Shown: piece after piece, positions 1 to 8,888 of the stretch
How the letters are laid out: every line of letters starts with the position of its first letter
Position numbering within the stretch: position 1 is the stretch's first letter
DNA from: RPQJ01 sp963778185
GTDB taxonomy: Bacteria > Pseudomonadota > Gammaproteobacteria > Steroidobacterales > Steroidobacteraceae
Reading direction: 5' to 3'
NCBI GenBank assembly: GCA_963778185.1
Contig: CAVZTF010000003.1
Span: 1,116,001-1,180,000 of the forward strand
DNA: 64,000 bases
Notes under the pieces: generated by a model
Told to the model about the DNA's origin: nothing
Databases searched by the model: none
Seen by the model: the letters and a program-made list of their open reading frames with translations, nothing else
Made by a program: the position numbers and the translations under genes

Positions 1-60
1 GGCAATTCTGGAAATAATCATCCCACGTACGGGCCAATCGCCCGGCACGGGAGAAGAACA

Positions 61-451
61 TTGACCCGCGATCTCAACGACACGCTGGTTTTCGTCAAGG
101 TCGTCGAGCTGGGCAGCTTCGTCGCGGCAGCTCGAGCCCTGCGGCTGCCCAAGACGACGGTCAGCCGCAAGGTGCAGGACCTCGAGGCGCGGCTAGGCGC
201 TCAACTCCTGCATCGCACGACGCGCAAGCTAGGCCTGACGGAAGCCGGCAACGTCTACTTCGAGCACAGCCAGCGCGTCGCGCGCGACCTGCAGGAAGCC
301 GAGAGCGCGGTCAGCCAGCTGCAGGGCGGGCCGCGCGGCTGGCTGCGGGTGACCGCGCCGCCGTCATTCGGCGTCAACTGGATCGCGCCGCATCTGAGCG
401 AGTTCTTCAGGCGCTACCCGGAAGTGCGTGTCGAACTCGATTTGAGCAGCG
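61..451 (+). pseudogene. LysR-family transcriptional regulator, N-terminal remnant
   Basis: The first ~130 codons from TTG 61 read as a normal LysR protein: a winged helix-turn-helix (the 'FVKVVELGSFVAAARALRL' helix and the 'TVSRKVQDLEARLG' recognition region, about residues 8-65), the linker helix, and the first strand of the effector domain ('LRVTAPPSFG', 'VRVELDLSSE'). At about 451 LysR similarity stops abruptly and the sequence continues, in another frame, as a universal stress protein. The effector-binding domain (~170 residues) is therefore absent. A weak purine-rich stretch (gagaag) precedes the TTG. If expressed, the product would bind DNA but sense nothing. Either a genomic deletion or an assembly join could explain it. 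Confidence 0.75.
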
Positions 452-871
452 AGGCTGGTCGCGATCGATGGTTCGGAAGACGCCCTGCGGGCGCTCGACT
501 TCGCCGTGAAGATCGCCCTTTTCAAGCCGCCGGCGGAGCTCCACGTCCTGACCGTGCAGGCCCCGGCGGACTCGAGCGCGGCATGGGAGATCTACGTGAC
601 GCCCGAGCGCATCCACCAGGTCGCGACCGAGAGGTCGAACGCGATCCTGGACGCGGCGGCCAAGCACCTGGAGAACTCGGGCTGCGCCTTCGTGCTCGAG
701 ACCCTCGAAGGGGAAGCGGCCGCAACGATCGCGGCACGCGCCGCGCAGCTCGAGTGCGAGTCGATCGTGATGGGCACGCACGGTCGCGGCCAGCTCGGGA
801 TCCTGCTGCTCGGGTCGGTTGCGCAGAGGGTCGTCCACCACGCCACGGTGCCCGTGACGCTGGTGAAGTAG
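452..871 (+). pseudogene. Universal stress protein (UspA family), 5'-trimmed
   Basis: Reading from about 452 gives 'LVAIDGSEDALRALDFA' followed by a complete UspA fold, including the nucleotide-binding signature near the end ('VMGTHGRGQLGILLLGSVAQRVVHH', then 'VPVTLVK'). About 139 residues remain, so only the first few residues of a usual ~145-residue UspA are missing. In this frame a TGA lies at 443-445 and no ATG precedes the conserved part. The first usable start is GTG 506, which would delete the first beta strand. The upstream neighbour is the truncated LysR gene, so both genes end at the same junction. Identity as Usp is secure; whether it is expressed is unclear. Confidence 0.75.
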
Positions 872-900
872 AAAAAGCGAAGGGCCCCGAAGGGCCCTTC
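872..900 (-). terminator. Rho-independent terminator of the DUF4382 gene
   Basis: GAAGGGCC (879-886) and GGCCCTTC (893-900) form an 8-bp stem with a 6-base loop. On the minus strand it is followed by five T residues (872-876). It lies just past the stop of the minus-strand lipoprotein gene and abuts the stop of the plus-strand Usp gene, so it probably serves as a shared boundary. Confidence 0.75.
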
Positions 901-927
901 ACGTTCCAGCGAAAACCCGGCGCCGGG

Positions 928-2446
928 TCAGGGCGCGACCACGTACTTCTGCACGGTGTCGGCCAGGATGCACTCAGGATTGACGGCATCGTCGCTGCCG
1001 TACACGTCCACGCCGTTGCCCACCGCAAGATCCGCGAACCCGATCTCCGTGGTATCGCTGGTGGTCGGCGTTTCCGTGACCAGCAGGAAGCGCGTCGCCG
1101 CGTCGGTCTTGACGCACTGGTCGGTGACAGCCCGGTGCATCGACGGTCATGCGCCGAGTCGCCGCATCCGCATCGTCGTCCGCCGGGATCGTGTCGATCG
1201 TGCCGTCGAGCAGGCTGCGATCGGGCGTCGTGTCCTGGTCGAGCACCACCAGCGACGACTTGAGCGGCTCGCCGGCGACCAGCGGGTCGGTGAACACGCC
1301 GTCCACCTCGCCCCGGGTTCCGGGCTGCAGCGCGGCGGAGGTGAGTTCCTCGTTGCTGCCGATCGCGAAGATCCTCGTGCCCGACTGCAGCAGCACGTCG
1401 ATCGCGTCGGTCGCGCCGACGAGCGAGGCCGGGTCGAAAACGAAGAGGTCGTTGTTGCCGGGCGCCGCAACCACGGCCCCGGCGATGCGCTCGAACGTCC
1501 CATGGGGGCCGAATTCGAGCACGGCCGCGTCCAGGCGCAGGTCGTCCATGTGGCTGTCGCCGTCGTCGTCATCGTCGTGGCGGCTGAGGAAGCCGATCGC
1601 CGTCAGCAGGTCGCCGTTCGCAAGGCCGCCGAGTCCGGCCGGGTCGCCGGCCTCGTCGAAGATCCCGCTGTTGCCGTCGGTGAAGACGTCGAGGCAGGCG
1701 CCGCTGTCGTCGTCGCCGCTCATGTCCCCGCCCATTCCGCCGTGATCGCCCATCGACGACACCGGCGCGATCGGACAGAGCTCGAAATGGGTGCCGTCCA
1801 CGTCGCGCGCGGCGCCGAACACGCGCACCAGCCTGTCGTCGTCCGGCCGGACGGTCACGAACACCACGGGGCGGAACTGCCACCGGCCGTTGCCCGTCTG
1901 GTGGACGTGCAGCGACTTCTCCATGTCGAGGTCGAGCTCGACGATCATCGTCTCGCCGCCGATCACCGCGAACGATCCGCGTGGATTGAGGTCGAGCTTG
2001 CCGTTGCCCGGGAGGTGCGGGTGCTCCCAGCCGGCCTCGGGCTCGGGCACCCCGGCGGCGTCGCACTCGACGAGCGCCAGGTCGGCAAGCGTGAGGCGGA
2101 TCTTGTCGTAGCTGCCGATCGGCACGGCAGTGTCGACCGTGAAGAAGTCGGCGTGGTTGCGCATGTCGAGCACGTCCACGGTCTCGTTCCCCGTGAAAAC
2201 GTTGGTCGGCGTGGCGCCGAGCAGGTCGATGCTCTCGACCGTCGCAAGGATCTGGCAGAACGCGTCGGACGGCGCGTCGGAGAGCACGATGCCGACCGTT
2301 CCCGTCGTGGCCGCCGGCGGCTGCGGATTGCCGCTGGCGGCATCGCCATCGCCACTACCACCGCACGCGCTGAGCGCGGCGAATGTCGCCACGGCGATGC
2401 CGAGCATGGCCGGACGGAGGAGAGAATTGCTGCTGGAGATGGTCAT
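928..2446 (-). CDS. DUF4382-type lipoprotein with acidic, His/Met-containing segments (C-terminal frameshift)
   Basis: The N-terminus is a lipoprotein signal peptide with lipobox LSAC (Cys about 28), so the product is probably membrane-anchored by lipid. Residues ~47-200 ('GTVGIVLSDAPSD', 'IDLLG', 'VDVLDMRNH') match the DUF4382 fold. The middle holds acidic stretches with His and Met ('SMGDHGGMGGDMSGDDDSG', 'RHDDDDDGDSHMDD'), suggestive of metal or calcium binding. Start 2446 has a strong ribosome site (aggagggg). The open frame runs to 974, but its last ~35 residues are Arg-rich and non-native. Skipping one base near 1146 restores a coherent tail ending '...ADTVQKYVVAP' at 928, so a one-base insertion is likely. 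Function unknown. Confidence 0.65.
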
Positions 2447-2585
2447 GGTCCCCTCCTGGATCGAGTGCGATCTGCTACTCGTCGATTCTCACCCCATTGG
2501 AAGCGAATACCCACGCCGGTTTGTCGCTGGCCGACGACAAACCGCCTGCTTTCGGGGCATATGTAAAATCGGCAGGGTCCAGTGG

Positions 2586-3908
2586 TCAGTTGTGGCGGCC
2601 GCCGCCGCTGCGGCGATGCAGGCCGCCCGCGGGACGGCCCTGGCTGCGATATCCGCCCTGCACCGGGCGTGGTGAACGCGCTGCGGGCTGCGCCGCGCGC
2701 GGCGGCGCGTCCTGCTGGAAGCGGATGCCGGAGCGATCGAGCGGCAGCACGTTGATCTTGCGGCCGAGCACGTGCTCGATGGCGCGCAGGCGATCCTTCT
2801 CGTCGCTCGACACGAGCGACAGCGCCTGGCCCGTGCTGCCCGCACGACCGGTGCGACCGATGCGGTGCACGTAGTCCTCGGGCACGTGCGGCAACTCGTA
2901 GTTCACCACCTGCGGCAGCTCGCTGATGTCGAGCCCGCGCGCGGCGATGTCGGTCGCGACCAGCACCTGCACCTTGTAGTCCTTGAAGTCCGCGAGCGCC
3001 TTGGTGCGCGCGTTCTGCGACTTGTTGCCGTGGATCGCGGCGCACTGGATGCCGTCGCGCTCGAGCTGCTCGGCGAGGCGGTTGGCGCCGTGCTTGGTGC
3101 GCGTGAAGACCAGCGTCTGTGGCGTGGAGCCCTCGCGCAGCAGGTGGCTCAGCACCGCCCGCTTGTCGCCTTGCTCCACCAGGTGCACGCGGTGCTCGAT
3201 GAGCTCGGCCGGCGCGTTGCGCGCGGCGACCTCGACCGTGAGCGGGTCGTGCAGCAGCCCCTTTGCGAGCGTGCGGATCTCCTCCGAGAACGTCGCCGAG
3301 AACAGCAGGTTCTGCCGCTGCTTCGGCAACACCGCCAGCACGCGGCGGATGTCGCGAATGAAGCCCATGTCGAGCATGCGATCCGCCTCGTCGAGCACCA
3401 GGTGGCGGATCTTCGACAGATCCACGACCCGCTCGTTGATGTGGTCGAGCAGGCGCCCGGGCGTCGCGACGATGATGTCGACGCCATGACGCAGCGCGTC
3501 CATCTGCGGCCGCGGACTGACGCCGCCGAAGATCAGGATCATGCGCTGCTGCAGGTGGCGGCCGAAATCCTCGAAGGACTGGCCGACCTGCGCGGCGAGT
3601 TCGCGGGTGGGAACCAGCACCAGCACGCGCGGGGCACGCGGGCCGCGCGGGTTGGGCAGCTCCTCATCGAGGCGCTGCAACAGCGGCAACGCGAACGCCG
3701 CGGTCTTGCCGGTGCCGGTCTGGGCGGCGGCCAGGAGGTCGCGCCCATCGTGCACGGCGGGGATCGCTCCCCGCTGGATGGGGGTGGGAGTCGTGTAGCC
3801 GAGTTCCTGGACTGCGCGCAAAAGCGCGGCCGACAGGCCGAGTTGATCGAAAGACAATGTGAGTACCAGCGCTTCTCCCGCGCGAGCGGGAACCGGACGA
3901 AGCGTCAT
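2586..3908 (-). CDS. rhlE: DEAD-box ATP-dependent RNA helicase, RhlE type
   Basis: It unwinds RNA duplexes using ATP, typically in ribosome assembly or RNA turnover. All helicase motifs are visible in order: the Q motif ('TPTPIQ'), Walker A 'AQTGTGKT', 'PTRELAAQ', 'TPGR', Walker B 'DEAD', 'SAT', 'FTRTKHGA', 'ATDIAARGLDI' and 'HRIGRTGR'. The C-terminus is a short Arg/Gly/Gln-rich tail as in RhlE. The usual family start 'MSFDQLGL' corresponds to TTG 3857. ATG 3908 lies upstream and is used here; neither has a clear ribosome site, so the start is uncertain. The gene stands alone between the DUF4382 gene and rnk. Confidence 0.9.
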   Translation of the reverse strand: MTLRPVPARAGEALVLTLSFDQLGLSAALLRAVQELGYTTPTPIQRGAIPAVHDGRDLLAAAQTGTGKTAAFALPLLQRLDEELPNPRGPRAPRVLVLVPTRELAAQVGQSFEDFGRHLQQRMILIFGGVSPRPQMDALRHGVDIIVATPGRLLDHINERVVDLSKIRHLVLDEADRMLDMGFIRDIRRVLAVLPKQRQNLLFSATFSEEIRTLAKGLLHDPLTVEVAARNAPAELIEHRVHLVEQGDKRAVLSHLLREGSTPQTLVFTRTKHGANRLAEQLERDGIQCAAIHGNKSQNARTKALADFKDYKVQVLVATDIAARGLDISELPQVVNYELPHVPEDYVHRIGRTGRAGSTGQALSLVSSDEKDRLRAIEHVLGRKINVLPLDRSGIRFQQDAPPRAAQPAARSPRPVQGGYRSQGRPAGGLHRRSGGGRHN

Positions 3909-4331
3909 TGATTCAATGACAGGATCGGGGGCGCGGAATTGCAGACCACGATGAGTCTGCAGGAGGGGCCGCAAGGGAAGGGAGGCCCTTCGCTGTGAAT
4001 CCTCGGGCGCAGATCCGGACTGCGCGGCGGCAAACTTGCGGCGAAGTATGCACGAATACCTGGGGCAGCGCCCGCAATTCGCCGCAAACCCTTGATTTAT
4101 ATCCGCGATTCGTCCATAAATAGCGACAACATGGCACGCACAAACGCAATCGCAGGTTGCCCGGGCATCACGGCCCGGCTCCTGGCCGCCCGGCTGCCGA
4201 TTTAGCGCGTCCCGTCACCCGGGCGTCCGAATCGGACCCGGGCTCCCACCCAGACCCTTTGCGCGGACTCCGGTCCGCAGCCTGAACAATTTGCGCGCAA
4301 CCCCCCGGGAGCGCCTCAAGGAGGAATGAAC
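3909..4331. other. Intergenic region upstream of rnk, with one hairpin
   Basis: About 420 bases between the divergent helicase and rnk genes hold no supported gene. An AT-rich patch near 4093-4130 could contain promoters. At 4218-4242 an imperfect palindrome (CCCGGG arms around TCCGA-A-TCGGA, with a two-base bulge) could fold as a hairpin in the rnk leader. It has no T tract, so it is not a terminator. No known riboswitch was recognised. Confidence 0.4.
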
Positions 4332-4754
4332 ATGTACCGAACCAACGAGATCCGCCTGACCGAGCGCGACGCCGCCCGTCTCGAGCGCGCGCTCATCGAG
4401 CAGCTGCGGCGCGAGGATGCCGCTCCCCAGGGAACCGCCGAGCTCGAGGCCATCCTCGACGCGGCCGCCGTCGTGCCCGCGTCGGCCATCGACCCGCAGG
4501 TCGTCACCATGAACTCGACCGTGGTGCTCGAGGAACGGCCCTCGGGCAACCGCACGACCCTCACGCTCGTGTACCCGAACGAGGCCGATCCGGAGCGTGC
4601 GCGCGTATCGGTGCTCTCGCCGGTGGGCCGGGCGCTCGTCGGTGCGCGCGTGGGCGAAGTGATCGACGTCGTGGTCCCGAACCACGGGTCGCGAAAGTTG
4701 CTGGTCGCCGAACTGCCCTACCAGCCCGAGGCGAACGGCTGCTTCGACCTCTGA
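4332..4754 (+). CDS. rnk: Rnk, nucleoside diphosphate kinase regulator (GreA/GreB-like)
   Basis: Rnk is a small RNA-polymerase-binding protein of the GreA/GreB family that affects nucleoside diphosphate kinase levels. About 140 residues: a short N-terminal helical region, then the Gre C-terminal fold with 'VVTMNSTVVL', 'LTLVYPNEADP', 'RVSVLSPVGRALVGARVGEVIDVVVP'. The last motif is the Gre/Rnk signature. Two in-frame ATGs exist, at 4326 and 4332. The second is chosen because a strong AAGGAGGA (4318-4325) lies 6 bases upstream of it. A GC-rich stem (4762-4786) follows the stop and overlaps the end of the convergent ycaQ gene. Confidence 0.9.
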   Translation: MYRTNEIRLTERDAARLERALIEQLRREDAAPQGTAELEAILDAAAVVPASAIDPQVVTMNSTVVLEERPSGNRTTLTLVYPNEADPERARVSVLSPVGRALVGARVGEVIDVVVPNHGSRKLLVAELPYQPEANGCFDL

Positions 4755-4777
4755 GGCGGACGGCGCCTGGGCGCCGC

Positions 4778-6019
4778 TCAGGCGCCGGCGGCCGGCGCGA
4801 CCTGGCGCAGCCGCTGCACGAAGCCCTTGCGCCGCGACACCGCAACGCGCTCGAGCCCGAGCCAGTCCGCCAGCAGGCGCAGTTCGTCGCGCAGTGCGCC
4901 GGCGACATCCCCCGGCGCGAGCTGCTCCTCGCAGTGGGCTCGCAGCACGCGCAGGGCTCCACGCGACCGGTCGGCCTTCAGGTCCACCCGCGCGACCAGC
5001 CGGTCGCCGAGCAGGAACGGCAGCACGTAGTAGCCATGCCTGCGCCGGTGGGCCGGCGTGTAGATCTCGAGCCGGTAGTGAAAGCCGAACAGGCGCTCGG
5101 TGCGGCTGCGCTCCCATACCAGCGAATCGAAGGGTGACAGCAACGCGCGCGCCTCGACGCGCCGCGGCAGGCGTGCGCCCGGCTCGAGGTAGGCCGCCTG
5201 GCGCCAGCCTTCGACCGCGACCGGTTGCAGTTCGCCGGCCTCGACCATCTCGCAAATCCGGGCCTTCGCATCGGCCGCAGGCAACCGGAAATAGTCGCGC
5301 AGGTCGCGTTCGGTGGCGACGCCGAGTGCGCGACTCGCGATACCGAGCAGTTGCCGTTGCGCCGCCGCCGGTTCGGGCGTGGCAGCCTCGACGACGGCCT
5401 GCGGCAAGACACGCTCGGTAACGTCGTACACCCGCTCGAACTGCCTGCGACTGTGCGTGCTGAGCTGACCGCTCCAGAACAGCCACTCAAGCGCCACCTT
5501 GCCTTCGCTCCAACCCCACCAGCCGCCCTTGCACCGGCCGCCAGCGGTGAAATCCGAGATGCCGAGCGGCCCGCGCTCGCGGACCTGCTCGAGCACGGCC
5601 GCGCAGAATTGCGCTTTCTCGCGCCCGAAGCGGGCGACGCCGCCCCACATCCCCTCGCCCCGGCGAGCGCTCTGCATCCGCCAGCGGAAAAGCGGCTGCA
5701 TTTCGACCGGGATCAGCGACGCCTCGTGGCCCCAGTACTCGAAGAGCCTGCGCTTGCGCCCCGAGTAGGCGGCACGATCCAGGAGATCCTGCGTGTACGG
5801 GCCCAGCCGCGAGAATGCCGGGAGGTAGTGCGACCGCACCAGCACGTTGACCGAATCGATCTGCACCACGCCGAGCGCACGCGTGGTCCGCACGAGATCA
5901 GCTGCGGCGACCGGCCGTGAGGGGCGCGGCCGTGCGAAACCCTGCGCGGCCAGCGCAATGCGCCGGGCCTCGGCGAGCGAAAGACTGCGGGACGGTCCGT
6001 ACATCAGCGCCAGGATCAT
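4778..6019 (-). CDS. ycaQ: YcaQ/AlkX-type DNA glycosylase (winged-helix, HTH_42)
   Basis: Family members unhook DNA interstrand crosslinks and remove bulky alkylated bases. At 413 residues the protein has normal length. It contains 'GVVQIDSVNVLVRSHYLPAFSRLG' near the N-terminus, and the Q-I-D within it corresponds to the Q-hydrophobic-D catalytic motif described for the E. coli enzyme. 'LFEYWGHEASLIP' and 'LLSPFDSLVWERSRTERLFGFHYRLEIY' are further family signatures. ATG 6019 is used; an in-frame ATG a few codons later ('MYGPSRS') is equally possible. It ends next to rnk (convergent) and is divergent from the DegS-like protease gene, with about 60 bases between them. Confidence 0.88.
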   Translation of the reverse strand: MILALMYGPSRSLSLAEARRIALAAQGFARPRPSRPVAAADLVRTTRALGVVQIDSVNVLVRSHYLPAFSRLGPYTQDLLDRAAYSGRKRRLFEYWGHEASLIPVEMQPLFRWRMQSARRGEGMWGGVARFGREKAQFCAAVLEQVRERGPLGISDFTAGGRCKGGWWGWSEGKVALEWLFWSGQLSTHSRRQFERVYDVTERVLPQAVVEAATPEPAAAQRQLLGIASRALGVATERDLRDYFRLPAADAKARICEMVEAGELQPVAVEGWRQAAYLEPGARLPRRVEARALLSPFDSLVWERSRTERLFGFHYRLEIYTPAHRRRHGYYVLPFLLGDRLVARVDLKADRSRGALRVLRAHCEEQLAPGDVAGALRDELRLLADWLGLERVAVSRRKGFVQRLRQVAPAAGA

Positions 6020-6079
6020 ACAGGCGCGGTAAGCTTGTACCCCACCCGCGCTCCCGGCAGTCCACTCGAGCTCGCGACC

Positions 6080-7216
6080 ATGACGGATCGTTTCCTTTGG
6101 CGCCTCGCCGCGGTCATGGCCGCCGCGGCCATCCTGATCGGGCTCTGGCGGTGGCTTCCCGCGCTCGATGGCGGCGGCTCCCGCAACGATGCGGCACAGC
6201 GCAACGCCACCGCGCGCGCGGTGATTGCGCGAGGCGACCTCGCGGGCGACGAGCAGGCGACGATCGAGTTGTTCGAGCGTTCACGCGATTCCGTGGTGTT
6301 CATCTCTACGCGACAGCGCGTGCGCGACTTCTGGACGCGGAACGTCCTTTCCGTTCCACGGGGCAGCGGCAGCGGCTTCATCTGGGACGATGCAGGTCAC
6401 GTCGTGACCAACTACCACGTGATCCAGGGCGCGAGCGGGGCGACCGTCCGGCTCGCGGACGGCCGCGACTACGATGCGGTGCTCGTGGGCGCCAGCCCTT
6501 CGCACGACATCGCCGTGCTCAGGATCGGCGTCGGCTTCAAGCGCCCGCCGCCGGTCCCGATCGGCGCCAGCCAGGACCTCAATGTCGGGCAGAAGGTGTT
6601 CGCGATCGGCAACCCGTTCGGCCTCGACTGGACGCTGACGACCGGCATCGTCTCGGCGCTCGACCGCTCGCTGCCCAGCGAGACGGGCGTCTCGATCGAG
6701 CACCTGATCCAGACCGACGCGGCCATCAATCCCGGCAACTCGGGAGGGCCGCTGCTCGACTCCGCGGGGCGCCTGATCGGCATCACGACGGCGATCTACA
6801 GTCCTTCGGGCGCTTCGGCAGGCATCGGCTTCGCCGTTCCCGTGGATACCGTCAATCGCGTGGTGCCGCAACTGATCGCGCAGGGACGATACATCCGCCC
6901 CGCGCTCGGCATCGAGATCGACGATGGCGTGAACCAGCGGCTCACCGCCATGCTGCAGACCGAGGGCGTGTTCGTGCTGCGCGTTGCGCCGGGCTCGGCG
7001 GCGGCGCAGGCCGGCCTGCAACCCGCGCAGTTGGCGGCCGACGGCAGCTTCGTCGCGGGCGACGTGATTCTCGGCGTCGAAGGCAAGGCCGTTAGCGGCG
7101 TCGGACAGTTGCTCGGCCGGCTCGACGACTTCGCGGTCGGCGACACGGTGCGGCTCGAGGTGCTGCGCGGGCAGCGCAAGCTCGAGGTGCGGGTGACGCT
7201 GCAGCCAGGAGCCTGA
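6080..7216 (+). CDS. Trypsin-like serine protease with PDZ domain, DegS/HtrA type
   Basis: An envelope protease: one N-terminal transmembrane anchor (about residues 8-28), a trypsin fold and a single C-terminal PDZ domain, ~378 residues. The catalytic triad is complete: His113 ('TNYHV'), Asp143 ('SHDIAVL') and Ser221 ('GNSGGPLL'). The PDZ region carries 'LGIEI', 'GVFVLRVAPGSAAAQAGLQ' and 'GDVILGVEGKAV'. One TM segment plus one PDZ domain resembles DegS, which senses misfolded outer-membrane proteins, but no rseA/rpoE genes are nearby, so a general HtrA role is also possible. Start ATG 6080 was chosen because the longer in-frame start adds a non-conserved extension. Confidence 0.88.
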   Translation: MTDRFLWRLAAVMAAAAILIGLWRWLPALDGGGSRNDAAQRNATARAVIARGDLAGDEQATIELFERSRDSVVFISTRQRVRDFWTRNVLSVPRGSGSGFIWDDAGHVVTNYHVIQGASGATVRLADGRDYDAVLVGASPSHDIAVLRIGVGFKRPPPVPIGASQDLNVGQKVFAIGNPFGLDWTLTTGIVSALDRSLPSETGVSIEHLIQTDAAINPGNSGGPLLDSAGRLIGITTAIYSPSGASAGIGFAVPVDTVNRVVPQLIAQGRYIRPALGIEIDDGVNQRLTAMLQTEGVFVLRVAPGSAAAQAGLQPAQLAADGSFVAGDVILGVEGKAVSGVGQLLGRLDDFAVGDTVRLEVLRGQRKLEVRVTLQPGA

Positions 7217-7289
7217 GGCGGGGCCGGCCATGAGGCCTCCGGCGCGTGCGCGCGGTATGCTGCGGGTTCACTCCCGCGAGGCCTGAACC

Positions 7290-8888
7290 ATGCAACGCCA
7301 CGTTGCCGACGTCGTAGTGATCGGGGCCGGCATCGCCGGCGTCACCGCCGCCATCGAGCTGCTCGAACGCGGCCGGCGGGTGCTGCTGCTCGACCGCGAC
7401 GTCGAGGAAAACATGGGCGCGCTCGCCAAGGAGAGCTTCGGCGGCATCTGGTTTGCAGGCACGCCGCTGCAGCGCCGCTACGGCATCAAGGACGGCGCGG
7501 AACTCGGCCTGCGGGACTGGCACGCTTTTGCCGGGTTCGGGCCGGAGGACCACTGGCCGCGCGCCTGGGCCGAAGCCTACGTGCAGCGCGCCAACGAGGA
7601 GATCTTCGACTGGCTGCGTGGCATCGGCGTGCAGTTCATGCCCATGCCGCTGTGGGTCGAGCGCGGCCTGCACACGCCCGGCAACTCGGTGCCGCGCTGG
7701 CACATCGTGTGGGGTACGGGCCACGAGCTCGCCGTCGTCGTGAACCGCCACCTGCTCGCCCACCCCCGCCGCGAGCTTCTCGACCTCAGGTTCGGCCACC
7801 GCGTGGAATCGCTCGTCACGACGAACGGCCGCGTGACCGGTTGCCGCGGCGCGCTGGAGGGCACGGGCGAGCCCTTCGAGGCGCAGGGCGAGGCCGTCGT
7901 GATCGCCTCGGGCGGCCTCAACGGCAACATCGAGCGCGTGAAGCAGCACTGGCACGCGGACTGGGGTCGCCCACCGGCGACCGTCCTGAACGGCTCGCAC
8001 AAGTTTGCCGACGGCATGCTGCACGATGCGGCCGCGGCGCTCGGCGCGAACGTCACGCACCTCGACTGGCAGTGGAACTACGCCGCGGGCGTGCACCACT
8101 GGCAGCCGCGCAAGCCCGCGCATGGCCTCTCGCTGGTGCCGCCGAAGTCCGCGCTGTGGCTGAACTGGCGAGGCGAGCGCATCGGGCCGATGCCGCTCGT
8201 GACGGGCTTCGACACGCACGACCTCGTGGCACAGATCTGCCGGCAGGAGCGCGCGTACTCCTGGCAGCTGCTGAACCGTCGCATTGCGCTCAAGGAACTC
8301 GCGATCTCGGGCGGCGAGTTCAATCCCGCATTCCGTGACAAGCAGCGCCTCGCCGTCGCGCGCGACATGCTGCGCGGCAACCGCTGGCTGTACGAGCAGG
8401 TCACGGAGAACTGCCCCGATTTCGTCGTCGCCGATTCGCTGCCGCAGCTGGTCGGGAAGATGAATACGCTCGCGGGCGACGGCTCGGTGGATCTCGCTGC
8501 CGTGAGCGAAGCCGCGACGAGCTACGACGCGCGCATCGACGCGGGGCCGCGCTTCCACAACGACGAGCAGCTGCGCCGCATCGAGTTCGCGCGCCGCTGG
8601 CTGGGAGACCGGCTGCGCACCTGCAAGTTCCAGAAGATCCTGGACCCCAAGGCAGGGCCGCTGGTGGCCATCCGCGAGTTCATCATCAGCCGCAAGAGCA
8701 TGGGCGGGCTGCAGACGGACCTGTCGTGCCGGGTGCTCGCCGGCGACGGCCAGCCCATCCCCGGCCTCTACGCCGCCGGGGAATCCGCCGGCTTCGGCGG
8801 CGGCGGGATGAACGGCAAGCGCGGGCTCGAGGGCACGTTCCTCGGCGGTTGCCTGCTCGGCGGCCGCATCGCGGGACGGGAAGCTTGA
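7290..8888 (+). CDS. FAD-binding dehydrogenase (KsdD/fumarate-reductase-like flavoprotein)
   Basis: A 532-residue flavoprotein. The Rossmann motif 'VVIGAGIAGVTAAIELLERG' lies at residues 9-28, followed by the acidic residue of the second strand ('LLLDRD'). The C-terminal FAD-binding segment reads 'GLYAAGESAGFGGGGMNGKRGLEGTFLGGCLLGGRIAG', characteristic of the FAD-binding_2 group that includes 3-ketosteroid delta-1-dehydrogenase relatives. The substrate cannot be told from sequence. The stop codon overlaps the TTG start of trmB (TTGA), so the two are probably co-transcribed. Confidence 0.85.
   Translation: MQRHVADVVVIGAGIAGVTAAIELLERGRRVLLLDRDVEENMGALAKESFGGIWFAGTPLQRRYGIKDGAELGLRDWHAFAGFGPEDHWPRAWAEAYVQRANEEIFDWLRGIGVQFMPMPLWVERGLHTPGNSVPRWHIVWGTGHELAVVVNRHLLAHPRRELLDLRFGHRVESLVTTNGRVTGCRGALEGTGEPFEAQGEAVVIASGGLNGNIERVKQHWHADWGRPPATVLNGSHKFADGMLHDAAAALGANVTHLDWQWNYAAGVHHWQPRKPAHGLSLVPPKSALWLNWRGERIGPMPLVTGFDTHDLVAQICRQERAYSWQLLNRRIALKELAISGGEFNPAFRDKQRLAVARDMLRGNRWLYEQVTENCPDFVVADSLPQLVGKMNTLAGDGSVDLAAVSEAATSYDARIDAGPRFHNDEQLRRIEFARRWLGDRLRTCKFQKILDPKAGPLVAIREFIISRKSMGGLQTDLSCRVLAGDGQPIPGLYAAGESAGFGGGGMNGKRGLEGTFLGGCLLGGRIAGREA

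Noticed and set aside
956..2566. Long plus-strand open frame of 536 codons opposite the DUF4382 gene
   Set aside because: It is the antisense shadow of a GC-rich gene: no domain, skewed Arg/Ala/Val composition, and the minus strand has signal peptide, lipobox and ribosome site.
4762..4786. GC-rich stem after rnk as a terminator
   Set aside because: It has no T tract on either strand and overlaps the ycaQ stop codon.
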